This document shows, one piece after another, positions 34,778 through 47,969 of a stretch of DNA of 64,000 nucleotides (the stretch's first letter is position 1; each line of letters opens with the position of its first letter). Position numbers and translations under genes: made by a program. The notes beneath the pieces are model-generated. The model was not told the origin of the DNA, searched no databases, and was given only the letters and a program-made list of their open reading frames with translations. The stretch spans positions 4,526,001-4,590,000 of the forward strand of contig LS483478.1 of assembly GCA_900478215.1 (NCBI GenBank), in the 5' to 3' direction. The stretch is from Salmonella enterica subsp. houtenae serovar Houten (lineage in GTDB: Bacteria > Pseudomonadota > Gammaproteobacteria > Enterobacterales > Enterobacteriaceae).

Positions 34778-35707
34778 TTACTGATTAACCGGATCTAACC
34801 AGCCCCATTTATCCTCGGTTTCTCCAGTGAAGAGACCAAAGAAGGCTTGTTGAATACGCTTGGTGACAGGACCGCAGCGGCCTTCGCCTACCTGGATACC
34901 ATCAACGCTGCGTACCGGAGTAATCTCTGCCGCCGTTCCGGACATAAACACTTCGTCGGCCAGATACAGCGATTCACGGGACAGCACCTGCTCACGCACT
35001 TCAATACCCAGCTCTTTCGCCAGTTTGATGATCGCGTCACGAGTAATGCCAGGCAGCGCGGAAGAGGTAAACGGCGGAGTAAACAGCACGCCATCTTTTA
35101 CCTCAAACAGGTTTTCGCCTGCGCCTTCGGAGATATAGCCGTTTACATCCAGGGCGATGCCTTCCTGATAGCCGTGGCGGCGCGCTTCACTACCCACCAG
35201 CAGTGAGGAAAGATAGTTCCCGCCCGCTTTGGCGGCGGTCGGAATGGTGTTCGGCGCAGCGCGATTCCAGGAAGAAACCATCGCATCAATCCCCTGATCC
35301 AGCGCTTCGGCGCCCAGGTATGCCCCCCACGGGAACGCGGCGATGATGACGTCAGTGGTATATCCCGGGGGAGGATTAACGCCCATACCGACATCGCCCA
35401 CAAATACCAACGGACGGATATAAGCGCTGGTCAGATTATTTTTACGAATCACGGTGCGGCAGGCTTCCATCAGTTCATCAATACTCTGCGAAACCGGAAA
35501 ACGATAAATTTTTGCTGAGTCGCGCAGGCGCTGCATATGTTCACGATGACGGAACACCACCGGGCCTTTGTGAGAGTCGTAGCACCGAATCCCTTCAAAT
35601 ACCGACGTACCATAGTGCAATGCATGAGACATTACGTGAACCTTCGCATCTTCCCAGCGCACCATCTCGCCATTGAACCAAATGTAATCAGCTTTTTTCG
35701 TCGTCAT
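34778..35707 (-). CDS. ilvE: Branched-chain amino acid aminotransferase
   Basis: Final transamination to isoleucine, valine and leucine with glutamate. It is a class IV (D-alanine/branched-chain) PLP aminotransferase of 309 residues. The PLP lysine lies in AAKAGGNYLSSLL, and the signature EGAGENLFEVKDGVLFTPP is present. It follows ilvM after 17 bases and precedes ilvD. Confidence 0.97.
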   Translation of the reverse strand: MTTKKADYIWFNGEMVRWEDAKVHVMSHALHYGTSVFEGIRCYDSHKGPVVFRHREHMQRLRDSAKIYRFPVSQSIDELMEACRTVIRKNNLTSAYIRPLVFVGDVGMGVNPPPGYTTDVIIAAFPWGAYLGAEALDQGIDAMVSSWNRAAPNTIPTAAKAGGNYLSSLLVGSEARRHGYQEGIALDVNGYISEGAGENLFEVKDGVLFTPPFTSSALPGITRDAIIKLAKELGIEVREQVLSRESLYLADEVFMSGTAAEITPVRSVDGIQVGEGRCGPVTKRIQQAFFGLFTGETEDKWGWLDPVNQ

Positions 35708-35724
35708 TTTTCTTCCTTTTGCGC

Positions 35725-35988
35725 TCAGGCGCGGATTTGTTGTGATGTGGCAGCGCTCTGGCAGATCGCGACATGCGCAACGTCTACCAGTTTACTTAAC
35801 TGACTAAACAGTAAGTCGACCGACCGGGGACTGGCAACGGTCAATTCAATATTTATATTCTGCGCATCGGTCGCGGCTTCCATGTTCATGGAGCACACCT
35901 GAAAACCACGATGGCGCACCACGCGTAAAACACGTTCTAAGGTTTCTGGATTAAAGCGTGCCGATACATTGACCTGATGTTGCATCAT
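35725..35988 (-). CDS. ilvM: Acetolactate synthase II small subunit
   Basis: Regulatory subunit needed for full activity of acetohydroxyacid synthase II. The 87-residue product is a single ACT-type domain: MQHQVNVSARFNPETLERVLRV, ending in VAHVAICQ. Its ATG overlaps the ilvG stop by four bases (ATGA), the usual coupling between the two subunits. Confidence 0.96.
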   Translation of the reverse strand: MMQHQVNVSARFNPETLERVLRVVRHRGFQVCSMNMEAATDAQNINIELTVASPRSVDLLFSQLSKLVDVAHVAICQSAATSQQIRA

Positions 35989-37631
35989 GATAATTTCTCC
36001 AGCATTTCAGAGTTACTGGCGCCAGGCGGCACCAACGGCCAGACATTTTCAAGTTCGTCGATTGAAACGTGAAGCAGGTACGGACCTTCGCTTGCCAACA
36101 TCGTGTCGAGTGCCGCTTCAACCTGGTCTTTACGAGTAATGTGCTGGCCTGGAATGCCGAAGGCGCTGGCCAGCATGAGGAAATCGGGGTTATCGGTGAG
36201 GGTGGTTTCGCTATATCGTTCCTGGAAAAACAGTTGCTGCCATTGTCGAACCATCCCTAACCGCTGGTTGTCGAGTAAGACTATCTTCAACGGTAACTGC
36301 TTGCGTTTTACGGTGCCCAGCTCCTGCACATTCATCATGAAGGAGCCGTCACCGGAGATACAGATAACGGTATCATTCGGTCGCGCTACCTGTGCGCCAA
36401 CGGCCGCCGGTAAGCCGAATCCCATCGTCCCCAGACCGCTGGAAGTGATGAAATTCTCCGGGCGGGTGTAAGTCATATGCTGGGCTGACCACATCTGATG
36501 CTGCCCCACATCCGTCGTCACCACACTGTCTGCGGGTTTACGTTCCGACAGTTGCTTCAACAACAACGGCGCATAGATAGCCTCGCCAGGATGGTCATAG
36601 CGCCAGGCGTGCTCGGAACGCATTGCAGCGTTATGCTGCCGCCACTCATCAATAGCTAACGGTTGCTGTAACGCAGGTAACAACGTATTCAGATCACCCT
36701 GTAACGCTACGTGCGCCTGGCGTAATTTGTTCAATTCGGCCTGATCAATATCTAAATGAATCACACTGGCGTTCGGTGCAAACGTATTCAGCTTACCCGT
36801 CACCCGGTCATCAAAACGCGCCCCGACGGCAATCAGCAGATCGCACTGCTGCACCGCGTAATTTGCGGCTTTGGCGCCGTGCATTCCCAGCATTCCCAGA
36901 TAGTACGGATAATCAGCTTCAACAGCGCCCAGCCCTTTCAGCGTACAGGTAACCGGCATTTGCGTTACCGCGATAAATTTACGCAGCGCCGGAACCGCCT
37001 GCGCCATACCCACACCGCCGCCGACGTACAGTATCGGCTTCTGCGCCTGCGCCAGCATGTTACGCGCTTTCTCAACTGCGGCATGGGGGAGTGTCGCTTC
37101 GTTAGCAACGGTAGTGAACCAGGGCTCCAGCGCTCCGCTGGCTAACTGGATATCTTTAGGGATATCCACCAGAACGGGTCCGGGACGGCCAGCGTTGGCG
37201 ACGTCAAAAGCCTCTGCCATGATACGAGGCAACTCTGCCAGCGACTGCACCAGAAAGCTGTGCTTGGTACATGCCAGCGACAGCCCTAACACATCCACCT
37301 CCTGGAACGCATCGGTGCCGATGAACGGGGCGGAAACCTGACCCGTGATCGCGACAACGGGTACCGAATCTAACAACGCATCCGCCAGACCAGTGATCAG
37401 GTTAGTGGCGCCAGGGCCGGAGGTAGCGATACAAACACCGGTTTTACCGGTAGAACGGGCATAACCGATCGCAGCCATCACCGCGCCCTGCTCATGACGG
37501 CACAACAGATGCTCCACACCACCATCATACAACGCATCGTAAACCGGCATAATTGCGCCGCCAGGATAACCAAATACAGTTCTCACCCCCTGCGCTCGCA
37601 AAGCATGTACCACCCACTGTGCCCCGTTCAT
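35985..37631 (-). CDS. ilvG: Acetolactate synthase II large subunit (intact)
   Basis: TPP-dependent catalytic subunit of valine-resistant acetohydroxyacid synthase II; condenses pyruvate with pyruvate or 2-oxobutanoate. The 548-residue frame is unbroken, unlike the frameshifted ilvG of E. coli K-12. Landmarks are FGYPGGAIMPVYDAL, the TPP-contact Glu in LCRHEQGA, and the TPP/Mg motif ISGDGSFMMN...LKIVLLDN. It is preceded by the tiny ilvX frame (two-base gap) and the ilvL attenuator. Confidence 0.98.
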   Translation of the reverse strand: MNGAQWVVHALRAQGVRTVFGYPGGAIMPVYDALYDGGVEHLLCRHEQGAVMAAIGYARSTGKTGVCIATSGPGATNLITGLADALLDSVPVVAITGQVSAPFIGTDAFQEVDVLGLSLACTKHSFLVQSLAELPRIMAEAFDVANAGRPGPVLVDIPKDIQLASGALEPWFTTVANEATLPHAAVEKARNMLAQAQKPILYVGGGVGMAQAVPALRKFIAVTQMPVTCTLKGLGAVEADYPYYLGMLGMHGAKAANYAVQQCDLLIAVGARFDDRVTGKLNTFAPNASVIHLDIDQAELNKLRQAHVALQGDLNTLLPALQQPLAIDEWRQHNAAMRSEHAWRYDHPGEAIYAPLLLKQLSERKPADSVVTTDVGQHQMWSAQHMTYTRPENFITSSGLGTMGFGLPAAVGAQVARPNDTVICISGDGSFMMNVQELGTVKRKQLPLKIVLLDNQRLGMVRQWQQLFFQERYSETTLTDNPDFLMLASAFGIPGQHITRKDQVEAALDTMLASEGPYLLHVSIDELENVWPLVPPGASNSEMLEKLS

Positions 37632-37633
37632 AG

Positions 37634-37684
37634 TTACATCCCCGTCATAATTATGGAGAAACAGAATTTTATGCTGTTATTCAT
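37634..37684 (-). CDS. ilvX: Small protein IlvX
   Basis: A 16-residue frame (MNNSIKFCFSIIMTGM) between the ilv attenuator and ilvG, preceded by GAGGAG six bases before the ATG. The first nine residues agree with E. coli IlvX (MNNS-KFCFS), a small protein of unknown role from the same place; the C-terminal half differs. It ends two bases before the ilvG ATG and may couple its translation. Confidence 0.75.
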   Translation of the reverse strand: MNNSIKFCFSIIMTGM

Positions 37685-37714
37685 GATCTGCTCCTCACTT
37701 AAGTTTTTCAGGCC

Positions 37715-37749
37715 AAAAAAAACCCCCGGACCTTTCGGTGCGGGGGTCT
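37715..37749 (-). terminator. ilvGMEDA attenuator
   Basis: On the minus strand a GC-rich hairpin (CCCCCG / CGGGGG core, 37723-37746) is followed by eight T residues (37722-37715). It lies between ilvL and ilvX and is the classic Rho-independent attenuator of the operon. Confidence 0.92.
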
Positions 37750-37770
37750 TAGTTCGTTAAGGCTTGATTT

Positions 37771-37869
37771 CTAAGCCTTTCCTCGTCCAAGTGCAGCCCC
37801 GCACGGTGGGATAATAATCACCACCACGCTAATCACGACCAGGCTAATCACTCGTAGAAGGGCTGTCAT
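37771..37869 (-). CDS. ilvL: ilv operon leader peptide
   Basis: A 32-residue leader peptide rich in Ile, Val and Leu (MTALLRVISLVVISVVVIII, then PPCGAALGRGKA). Ribosome stalling at these codons when charged Ile, Val or Leu tRNA is short prevents formation of the attenuator downstream and lets ilvXGMEDA be transcribed. The sequence matches the E. coli leader. The promoter should lie near 37895-37935; no consensus -10/-35 pair is convincing there. Confidence 0.95.
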   Translation of the reverse strand: MTALLRVISLVVISVVVIIIPPCGAALGRGKA

Positions 37870-38220
37870 TTTTGTCTATTCTTGCATCTTGTTCGAAGGA
37901 ATACCTAAAGAGTTACCATAGGTTTCGCCAATAGCACAAGGTATTTTTTTAACCAGGTTTCAGATAGTACAGATGAATACTTAAAAGTTCTTTGTTTTTT
38001 ATAAGAAAAATCAGGAACTGAAAAATTTTCACGTTTTCTTTTCCCTTTTAGCGCGCTTTACACCCTGTTTTCCTTCTTTTCGCTTCTGCGAGCGTTCTTC
38101 CAGATTGATGTTTATTACCTGAAAATGACGCCAAAATTCAGGAATCCGCCACTAAAAAACAAAAAATCAGTAATTCAATTTTCTCTTCTATTCCGCATAA
38201 TTCACGCAACAGGAGGGATT
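37870..38220. promoter_or_regulatory. ilvL-yifB divergent intergenic region
   Basis: An AT-rich 351-base region with no gene. It must hold the ilv promoter on the left (leader start expected near 37893, from the normal attenuated-transcript length) and the yifB promoter on the right. A-tracts (37945-37955, 38000-38035) suggest curvature and H-NS or IHF binding. Confidence 0.5.
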
Positions 38221-39741
38221 ATGTCACTGTCGATTGTTCATACCCGCGCCGCACTTGGCGTCAATGCGCCGCCTATTACTATAGAGGTGCATATCAGTAA
38301 TGGGTTACCGGGATTAACCATGGTAGGCCTACCGGAAACCACGGTAAAAGAGGCGCGTGACCGGGTACGCAGTGCGATCATTAATAGCGGATATGAATTT
38401 CCGGCTAAAAAAATAACCATTAACCTTGCTCCAGCCGATCTACCGAAAGAAGGCGGAAGGTATGACCTGCCTATTGCTGTTGCGCTTCTGGCCGCGTCTG
38501 AGCAGCTTACAGCGTCGAATCTTGAGGCATATGAGCTGGTAGGTGAGTTAGCGCTTACAGGCGCATTACGCGGCGTTCCTGGCGCAATATCAAGCGCAAC
38601 TGAAGCCATCAGGGCTGGCAGAAATATTATCGTTGCAACAGAGAACGCGGCGGAGGTTGGGCTTATCAGCAAAGAAGGATGTTTTATCGCCGATCATCTA
38701 CAAACCGTCTGCGCCTTTCTGGAAGGGAAACACACTCTGGAAAGACCCTTCGCCCAGGATATGGCATCGCCTGGAACAACTGCCGATCTTAGCGATGTGA
38801 TCGGTCAGGAGCAGGGTAAACGCGGTCTGGAAATTACAGCGGCAGGTGGACATAACCTGTTATTGATCGGCCCGCCGGGTACGGGTAAAACCATGCTGGC
38901 CAGTCGACTGAGCGGGATTCTTCCACCATTAAGCAATGAAGAGGCGTTGGAAAGCGCCGCAATTCTCAGTCTGGTTAATGCCGATACGGTACAAAAACGA
39001 TGGCAGCAACGTCCCTTTCGCTCACCTCATCATAGCGCCTCACTTACTGCTATGGTCGGCGGCGGCGCAATACCCGCACCGGGAGAGATATCGCTGGCGC
39101 ACAACGGAATTTTGTTCCTTGATGAATTGCCTGAATTTGAGCGACGCACACTGGATGCGCTACGTGAACCTATAGAATCCGGTCAAATTCATTTATCCCG
39201 TACCAGAGCGAAAATAACGTACCCTGCCAGGTTCCAGTTAATCGCCGCAATGAATCCCAGCCCGACCGGACATTATCAGGGAAATCATAATCGCTGCACG
39301 CCAGAACAGACACTACGTTACCTCAGTAAGCTGTCAGGTCCATTTCTTGATCGTTTCGACCTTTCGCTTGAGATACCGCTTCCTCCACCCGGAATTCTCA
39401 GCCAACACGCCTCAAAGGGTGAGAACAGCGCTACGGTAAAAAAGCGGGTCATCGCTGCCCAGGAACGACAGTACCGACGCCAGAAGAAGTTAAACACGCG
39501 TCTGGAAGGTCGCGAGATCCAAAAATACTGTGTTTTGCATCATGATGACGCCCGCTGGCTTGAAGACACGCTGGCGCATCTTGGATTATCCATTCGCGCC
39601 TGGCAGCGCTTACTAAAAGTGGCCAGAACCATTGCCGACATAGAACTGGCTGACGAGATCTCGCGTCAGCATTTGCAGGAGGCGGTAAGCTATCGGGCGA
39701 TAGACAGGTTGTTAATTCATTTACAAAAGCTGTTGGCGTAA
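38221..39741 (+). CDS. yifB: YifB/ComM-family Mg-chelatase-like AAA+ protein
   Basis: A 506-residue AAA+ ATPase of the ComM group; ComM of naturally competent bacteria is a branch-migration helicase for recombination of incoming DNA, and YifB is its enterobacterial relative. The N-terminal third is a Lon-protease-like fold (GLPGLTMVGLPETTVKEARDRV), then Walker A LLIGPPGTGKTMLASR, Walker B ILFLDELPEF, and the Mg-chelatase C-terminal domain. The ATG at 38221 has AGGAGGG just upstream; earlier in-frame starts lack support. Confidence 0.93.
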   Translation: MSLSIVHTRAALGVNAPPITIEVHISNGLPGLTMVGLPETTVKEARDRVRSAIINSGYEFPAKKITINLAPADLPKEGGRYDLPIAVALLAASEQLTASNLEAYELVGELALTGALRGVPGAISSATEAIRAGRNIIVATENAAEVGLISKEGCFIADHLQTVCAFLEGKHTLERPFAQDMASPGTTADLSDVIGQEQGKRGLEITAAGGHNLLLIGPPGTGKTMLASRLSGILPPLSNEEALESAAILSLVNADTVQKRWQQRPFRSPHHSASLTAMVGGGAIPAPGEISLAHNGILFLDELPEFERRTLDALREPIESGQIHLSRTRAKITYPARFQLIAAMNPSPTGHYQGNHNRCTPEQTLRYLSKLSGPFLDRFDLSLEIPLPPPGILSQHASKGENSATVKKRVIAAQERQYRRQKKLNTRLEGREIQKYCVLHHDDARWLEDTLAHLGLSIRAWQRLLKVARTIADIELADEISRQHLQEAVSYRAIDRLLIHLQKLLA

Positions 39742-39765
39742 AAAAAGGGCATTACGCCCTTTTTA
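39741..39765. terminator. Bidirectional terminator between yifB and maoP
   Basis: AAAGGGC / GCCCTTT (39744-39762) flanked by A- and T-runs, placed between the two convergent genes. Confidence 0.85.
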
Positions 39766-40104
39766 TTAATCATCAGCTTCGGTGTAGTCTTCTGCGCCTT
39801 CAACTTGCGGCTTGCCGCCAGACAAGGTGTGGAAGCGTTTTGGACGCTTGATACGCGTCATATACTTGGACCAAACGCGTTCTGCATCCGTTACCGGCTC
39901 GCGTTCACCGCGACATACCGCTACAAACAACTTCTCTTCTTCAGTCACTGGCTCACGCTTGCCAAGATCCAGATCATTAAAGGCATGACCATAACGCTCA
40001 AGCAGTTGCGCCTCTTTAATCGTGAAATCGCCGTGACGAGAGAATCCACGTGGATAATGTTTATTGTCAAAATATCGATTAGTCGTCGTAAAGCTTTCCG
40101 CCAT
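39766..40104 (-). CDS. maoP: Macrodomain Ori organisation protein MaoP (YifE)
   Basis: A 112-residue cytoplasmic protein (DUF413 family). In E. coli MaoP acts with a nearby DNA site, maoS, to organise the Ori macrodomain, so its place near oriC is expected. The product is highly charged (FTTTNRYFDNKHYPRGFSR at the N terminus, ERVWSKYMTRIKRPKRFHTL near the end). It is divergent from hdfR with 118 bases between the starts. Confidence 0.93.
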   Translation of the reverse strand: MAESFTTTNRYFDNKHYPRGFSRHGDFTIKEAQLLERYGHAFNDLDLGKREPVTEEEKLFVAVCRGEREPVTDAERVWSKYMTRIKRPKRFHTLSGGKPQVEGAEDYTEADD

Positions 40105-40222
40105 CCTGCACGCTCCTAATTCTTTGTCTGAGCTATTTATGGCGCGGAGTATTAGTTACGCTTGACAGAGTGTAAAACAAAACATTTAAATCATAACGAC
40201 AAATAATTTTGTGGAGAGCACA

Positions 40223-41059
40223 GTGGATACGGAATTGTTAAAAACTTTCCTGGAAGTTAGCCGAACACGCCATTTCGGGCGGGCCGCAGAAGCGCTTTAC
40301 CTGACGCAATCCGCGGTGAGCTTCCGTATCAGGCAACTGGAGAACCAGCTGGGCGTAAACCTTTTTACGCGGCACAGAAACAATATCCGTTTAACCGCGG
40401 CTGGCGAAAAACTTTTACCGTATGCGGAAACGCTGATGAATACGTGGCAGGCGGCACGTAAAGAGGTGGCGCATACCTCACGCCATAACGAGTTTTCCAT
40501 CGGCGCAAGCGCGTCTTTATGGGAGTGTATGCTTAACGACTGGCTGGGCCGACTGTACCAACTACAGGAGCCGCAAAGCGGTCTGCAATTCGAAGCCAGG
40601 ATCGCTCAACGGCAATCGCTAGTGAAGCAACTTCATGAACGCCAGCTTGATCTCCTCATTACTACCGAAGCGCCCAAAATGGATGAGTTCAGCAGTCAAC
40701 TGTTAGGGCACTTCACTTTGGCGTTATATTGCAGCAACCCTGCCCGTATGAAATCAGAACTCAATTATCTGCGGCTGGAATGGGGACCAGACTTCCAACA
40801 GCATGAAACAGGATTGATCGCAGCAGATGAAGTGCCGGTATTAACAACCAGCTCAGCCGAACTCGCCCGACAGCAGCTTAGCGCATTAAATGGCTGTAGC
40901 TGGCTTCCTGCAAACTGGGCAAACGAAAAGGGCGGATTACATACCGTTACCGACAGCGCAACGCTTTCACGGCCGCTATACGCCATTTGGCTGCAAAACA
41001 GCGATAAATATTCGCTTATCCGCGATCTGTTAAAAACTGATGTGCTGGATGAACAATGA
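40223..41059 (+). CDS. hdfR: HTH-type regulator HdfR
   Basis: LysR-family regulator known to repress flhDC in E. coli and to be under H-NS control; in Salmonella it is linked to std fimbriae. The 278-residue product has an N-terminal HTH (HFGRAAEALYLTQSAVSFRIRQLE) and NLFTRHRNN. The start is the GTG at 40223, with GGAG six bases upstream; the protein then begins as DTELLKTFLEVSRTRH, as in E. coli. Confidence 0.94.
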   Translation: MDTELLKTFLEVSRTRHFGRAAEALYLTQSAVSFRIRQLENQLGVNLFTRHRNNIRLTAAGEKLLPYAETLMNTWQAARKEVAHTSRHNEFSIGASASLWECMLNDWLGRLYQLQEPQSGLQFEARIAQRQSLVKQLHERQLDLLITTEAPKMDEFSSQLLGHFTLALYCSNPARMKSELNYLRLEWGPDFQQHETGLIAADEVPVLTTSSAELARQQLSALNGCSWLPANWANEKGGLHTVTDSATLSRPLYAIWLQNSDKYSLIRDLLKTDVLDEQ

Positions 41060-41116
41060 AAATAATGAAGAGATAAAGAAGGGAGCTTACGATTACCTGA
41101 CCGGGTAATTTTAGGC

Positions 41117-41147
41117 AAAAAAAAATCCTTAGCAGATGCTAAGGATT
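41117..41147 (-). terminator. rrnC operon terminator
   Basis: On the minus strand AATCCTTAG / CTAAGGATT is followed by nine T residues, six bases past the trpT 3' end. Confidence 0.92.
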
Positions 41148-41152
41148 ATTTC

Positions 41153-41228
41153 TGGCAGGGGCGGAGAGACTCGAACTCCCAACACCCGGTTTTGGAGACC
41201 GGTGCTCTACCAATTGAACTACGCCCCT
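41153..41228 (-). tRNA. trpT: tRNA-Trp (CCA)
   Basis: A 76-base tRNA with encoded CCA. Acceptor AGGGGCG pairs with CGCCCCT, the anticodon loop is CTCCAAA, and the T arm carries GTTCGAGTC. Last gene of the rrnC operon. Confidence 0.97.
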
Positions 41229-41236
41229 AATTAGGG

Positions 41237-41313
41237 TGGCGGAACGGACGGGACTCGAACCCGCGACCCCCTGCGTGACAGGCAGGTATTCTAACCAACT
41301 GAACTACCGCTCC
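41237..41313 (-). tRNA. aspT: tRNA-Asp (GTC)
   Basis: A 77-base tRNA with encoded CCA. Acceptor GGAGCGG pairs with CCGTTCC, anticodon GTC is in CTGTCAC, and the T arm is GGGTTCGAGTCCC. It lies eight bases before trpT at the distal end of rrnC. Confidence 0.97.
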
Positions 41314-41356
41314 ACCGAATTCTTTTATAACCACTGATTTTTACATCAGTTTACTG

Positions 41357-41374
41357 CTTAATTTGATACCTGGC
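41357..41374 (-). repeat. Remnant of a 5S rRNA 3' end
   Basis: AAACTGCCAGGTATCAAAT on the minus strand (41374-41357 plus flank) repeats the last bases of the 5S gene and its flank (GAACTGCCAGGCATCAAAT at 41520-41501) with two changes. It lies between 5S and aspT and looks like what is left of a second 5S copy. Confidence 0.6.
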
Positions 41375-41504
41375 AGTTTATGAATCATCTGGTGATTCAC
41401 CCTTCGGGCCGCTGCTGCGCAACGTTCAAAAGCTTTCGCTTTTGTCACTACTACTCTGTCGAGTAGTGAACTGCCTCAAAGGTCAGTGCCATACTTCTAA
41501 TTTG

Positions 41505-41624
41505 ATGCCTGGCAGTTCCCTACTCTCGCATGGGGAGACCCCACACTACCATCGGCGCTACGGCGTTTCACTTCTGAGTTCGGCATGGGGTCAGGTGGGA
41601 CCACCGCGCTACGGCCGCCAGGCA
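41505..41624 (-). rRNA. rrfC: 5S ribosomal RNA
   Basis: A 120-base gene running from TGCCTGGCGGCCGTAGCGCG to AACTGCCAGGCAT, whose ends pair. Placed 196 bases after 23S in the rrnC operon. Confidence 0.97.
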
Positions 41625-41820
41625 AATTCTTTGTGCTCTGTCCTGTGTCTTTTGTGCTGATACCGCGTTGCCTGCTCTTGCGAACCTCAGTCACATACTT
41701 GTGTATGCTCCTTCCGTCGCTGCGTTTGCCGCCCTGCCTCAGCGCAAAATCCTTCGGACTCTGAATCTGAGCTGAAAATTGTTCGTCTTCTCAGTTCCGC
41801 CAAAACATCTTCGGCGTTGT

Positions 41821-44827
<3,007 letters not shown>

Positions 44828-44930
44828 TCACAACCCGAAGATGTTTCGTGAAACATCATCGTGTCGCGAAAATTTGAGAGACTCGAACACACATTGACTG
44901 TGTGTCGTTTCAATTTTCAGCTTGATCCAG

Positions 44931-44944
44931 ATTTTTAAAGAGCA
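44931..44944 (-). promoter_or_regulatory. boxA in the 16S-23S spacer
   Basis: TGCTCTTTAAAAAT on the minus strand, about 105 bases before 23S, is the spacer boxA that loads the Nus antitermination complex. Confidence 0.8.
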
Positions 44945-45056
44945 AATATCTCAAACATGACTCGCAAGTCAGTTTTGAGATATAACGGCCGGCGACTTTC
45001 ACTCACAAACCAGCAAGTGGCGTCCCCTGGAGGTTTGACCTCATCAGTTTGAACGC

Positions 45057-45132
45057 TGGCGTCCCCTAGGGGATTCGAACCCCTGTTACCGCCGTGAAAG
45101 GGCGGTGTCCTGGGCCTCTAGACGAAGGGGAC
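45057..45132 (-). tRNA. gltU: tRNA-Glu (TTC)
   Basis: A 76-base tRNA with encoded CCA, acceptor GTCCCCT / AGGGGAC, anticodon TTC in CTTTCAC and T arm GGGTTCGAATCCC. It is the only tRNA in the 16S-23S spacer, which fits rrnC. Confidence 0.97.
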
Positions 45133-45217
45133 ACTGAAGTCTCTCTCGCAAGACGCCTTGCTATTTACTTTTCATCAGACAATCTGTGTGGACACTACAA
45201 AGGCAGGTTCTTTAAGG

Positions 45218-46759
<1,542 letters not shown>

Positions 46760-46893
46760 AAAAGTTTGATGCTCGTGACTTTCTTTTTTCAAAGAATAGA
46801 ACTTCGTAATGAATTACGTGTTCACTCAGAGACTTGGTATTCATTTTTCGTCTTGCGACGTCAAGAATCCGTATCTTCGAGTGCCCACACAGA

Positions 46894-46918
46894 TTGTCTG
46901 ATAAATTGTTAAAGAGCA
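46894..46918 (-). promoter_or_regulatory. rrnC leader boxA
   Basis: TGCTCTTTAACAATTTATCA, about 135 bases before 16S, is the leader antitermination box. Confidence 0.85.
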
Positions 46919-46954
46919 GTGCCGCTTCGCTTTTCTCAGCGGCGCGGGGTGTGC

Positions 46955-46982
46955 ATATTACGCTTTCCCGCTTCAGAGTCAA
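46955..46982 (-). promoter_or_regulatory. rrnC promoter P2
   Basis: TTGACT (46982-46977), 16-base spacer, TAATAT (46960-46955), followed by a GC-rich discriminator. Confidence 0.85.
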
Positions 46983-47073
46983 GCGTTTATTTTCGCTTTA
47001 CTCCGTGAGGTTCTGGTCTGAACCCCGCTGACCCGGCGGGCTGTGTGCCGTTGTTCCGTGTCAGTGGTGGCGC

Positions 47074-47101
47074 ATTATAGGGCGTTATTTCTCCCTGACA
47101 A
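47074..47101 (-). promoter_or_regulatory. rrnC promoter P1
   Basis: TTGTCA (47101-47096), 16-base spacer, TATAAT (47079-47074), then a GC-rich discriminator GCGCC, the features of growth-rate-controlled rRNA promoters. The AT-rich UP element (TTAAATTT region, 47102-47125) lies directly upstream. Confidence 0.9.
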
Positions 47102-47253
47102 GAGGAAATTTAAAATAATTTTCTGAATGTCTCTTTTTTCATCAATAGCGGGCTTAACGTGCCATAAAATAAGCAAATTGCCGTTATTGCAACCGCAATC
47201 ACACTTCCTGGTGGCATACTAATAACCAAACGAAAGAGAAAGGAAGAACATTC

Positions 47254-47958
47254 ATGCCTTTAAGCGCACAACAATTAGCCGCACAGAAAAATCTATCCTA
47301 TGTTCTGGCTGAAAAGCTGGCGCAGCGGATATTAAAGGGTGACTACGCCCCCGGTACGATTCTTCCCGGCGAAATAGAACTGGGCGAGCAGTACGGCGTA
47401 AGTCGAACGGCAGTTCGCGAAGCGGTGAAGACATTGACGGCTAAAGGTATGGTGCTACCCCGTCCGCGCATTGGAACGCGGGTGATGCCGCAGGGAAACT
47501 GGAACTTTCTGGATCAAGAGCTGCTGACCTGGTGGATGACGGAAGAAAATTTTCATCAGGTGGTCGATCATTTTCTGGTGATGCGTATTAGCCTGGAGCC
47601 GCAAGCCTGCCTGCTGGCGGCGACTCTTGGCACACCGGAGCAGAAAGCGCGGCTGAATGCCTTAATGGAAGAGATGGTTGCGCTGAAAAAGCATTTTAAG
47701 CGTGAACGCTGGATTGAAGTGGATATGGCGTGGCACGGGCATATCTACGAAATGAGCGCCAATCCCTTTTTAATCTCTTTTGCTACGCTATTTCATTCGG
47801 TTTACCGCACTTACTTTACCTCAATCACCTATAACGAAGTGGTAAAGCTGGATTTGCACCAGGCCATTGTTGATGCCATTGCGGATGGCGACGGCGAACG
47901 CGCTTTCCAGTCCTGCCAGGCGTTGTTGATAGCGCCCAATGAGAGACCAGATAATTAA
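47254..47958 (+). CDS. yieP: GntR/FadR-family regulator YieP
   Basis: A 234-residue GntR-type transcription factor. The N-terminal winged helix includes GDYAPGTILPGEIELGEQYGVSRTAVREAVKTL and the C-terminal all-helical FCD domain carries metal-ligand-like Asp/His positions (EVDMAWHGHIYEMSANPF). E. coli YieP is close in sequence, slightly shorter at the C terminus. It lies 11 bases upstream of hsrA and probably forms an operon with it. Confidence 0.93.
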   Translation: MPLSAQQLAAQKNLSYVLAEKLAQRILKGDYAPGTILPGEIELGEQYGVSRTAVREAVKTLTAKGMVLPRPRIGTRVMPQGNWNFLDQELLTWWMTEENFHQVVDHFLVMRISLEPQACLLAATLGTPEQKARLNALMEEMVALKKHFKRERWIEVDMAWHGHIYEMSANPFLISFATLFHSVYRTYFTSITYNEVVKLDLHQAIVDAIADGDGERAFQSCQALLIAPNERPDN

Positions 47959-47969
47959 CAGGATATTGA

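Noticed and set aside
35985..37631. K-12-type frameshift in ilvG
   Set aside because: The 548-codon frame is continuous and encodes all TPP motifs.
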